Positions 23,310 through 23,801 of a DNA stretch of 23,801 nt are shown here, one piece after another. Location: positions 1-23,801 of IMG/VR virus record IMGVR_UViG_3300034061_000934; one strand, given 5' to 3'. The stretch is from a virus. The notes under the pieces are model-generated. The model was not told where the DNA came from. It was given only the letters and a program-made list of their open reading frames with translations, and ran no database searches. A program made the translations under genes and the position numbers. The number at the start of each line of letters is the position of its first letter. The stretch's first letter is position 1.

Positions 23310-23641
23310 TATTTTCTATTTGCTAAGAACTCAGCAGCAGCTCCTGATAACTCACCCTTTCCTCTAACTTCCACCTTTGCTTCTTCCATGCTTCTTAGCT
23401 TATCTACCACTTCTACTAGAGCAAGGTAGTTCTTCATCGTCTCTTGTACAAACTTACCTTGAGCTTCAATACTAGCTATTACCATAGGTAACATGCCTCC
23501 TTTAGCCGTAGGTTTCCACTCAATCCTATCTTTCAATTCATGTAGTGGATTTGCATCTACATATTGCTTCCATGAAACGAGTTGTGACTCAGCCCACTCA
23601 AGCTCTGTATTTATATATGTAGTTTTTTTAATAGTCGCCAT
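23309..23641 (-). CDS. Hypothetical protein upstream of terminase, candidate small terminase (110 aa)
   Basis: A small, helical, soluble protein: ELEWAESQLVSWKQYVDA, then a conserved-looking RIEWKPTAKGGMLPMVI, then a helix IASIEAQGKFVQETMKNYLALVEVVDKL split by no helix breaker. The end is basic. There is no clear helix-turn-helix. Position immediately upstream of the large terminase, with TAATG overlap, makes it a candidate small terminase or packaging-site recognition subunit. The sequence alone does not show a DNA-binding domain. It may instead be an unrelated accessory protein. Confidence 0.5.
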   Translation of the reverse strand: MATIKKTTYINTELEWAESQLVSWKQYVDANPLHELKDRIEWKPTAKGGMLPMVIASIEAQGKFVQETMKNYLALVEVVDKLRSMEEAKVEVRGKGELSGAAAEFLANRK

Positions 23642-23801
23642 CTTCTTCTTCTTTTAGTATATTATCAAGGTCCATGCCCTCTTTAATGATCTTATCAATC
23701 TCAGACTCATCTGTATGTGGAATGTCCATCTCAATCTCCGTCTTATATTTTTCTAAAGCAAAGACTAATTCTTTATCTGTCATTCCCCATATATCTCCAT
23801 A
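23628..23801 (-). CDS. Small acidic protein (at least 51 aa; possibly cut by the right edge)
   Basis: An open frame enters from the right edge and ends with TAA at 23630-23628, overlapping the start of the 110-aa gene by 14 bases in another frame. Within it, ATG 23783-23781 is preceded by GGAG and would give a 51-aa acidic protein (MTDKELVFALEKYKTEIEMD, ending EEEDGDY). If that start is correct the gene is complete. No domain is recognised. It is the first visible member of the packaging operon. Confidence 0.5.
   Translation of the reverse strand, partial: YGDIWGMTDKELVFALEKYKTEIEMDIPHTDESEIDKIIKEGMDLDNILKEEEDGDY

Overview
The window is one strand-biased block of a tailed-phage genome. Every supported gene is on the minus strand, so transcription runs from base 23801 towards base 1. 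The DNA is AT-rich. Ribosome-binding sites are mostly A-rich rather than Shine-Dalgarno, and the two candidate promoters resemble the TTTG / TAnnTTTG type of Bacteroidetes. Gene order and the recognisable proteins suggest a crAss-like (Crassvirales-type) or related podovirus of a Bacteroidetes host, probably from an aquatic habitat. This assignment rests on gene order, family resemblance and Thr-rich/Gly-Thr-Ser-rich tail proteins; no database was searched.

Layout in transcription order. (1) Packaging: a small ORF cut by the right edge, a 110-aa protein, the large terminase subunit, the portal, and an SPFH/band-7 membrane protein (stomatin/prohibitin family), an unexpected resident. (2) After a 120-bp promoter-bearing gap: an acidic scaffold-like protein and the major capsid protein. 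A GC-rich, strongly folded intergenic element follows the capsid gene. (3) Head/connector: a 322-aa protein, a 243-aa ring-type connector and a 379-aa probable major virion protein that ends in a Thr/Ser tail. A strong hairpin plus U-tract follows it. (4) Fibre cassette: a 186-aa protein, a 47-aa cysteine-knuckle mini-protein, an 88-aa protein, a tail-collar fibre, a Gly-Thr-Ser-repeat fibre with a C-terminal S74 chaperone, a Cys-rich protein, an Asp-box propeller protein and a 203-aa protein. A double hairpin terminator closes the cassette. (5) A new promoter region with two perfect palindromes, then a metallophosphoesterase, a 244-aa ring-type protein, a 158-aa basic protein, a 322-aa ring-type protein and the start of a large muzzle/stabilization protein that runs off the left edge.

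Together the genes describe one virion assembly line: DNA packaging motor, portal, capsid, connector rings, tail plug and receptor-binding appendages. Expression seems to be rationed by RNA hairpins after the two genes that look most highly expressed. The less expected elements are the SPFH protein beside the portal, the phosphoesterase inside the tail module, the mini zinc-knuckle protein, the folded RNA after the capsid gene, and a set of shared modules (an N-terminal anchor, an N-terminal domain with Thr linker, and a 5' leader) reused across genes.
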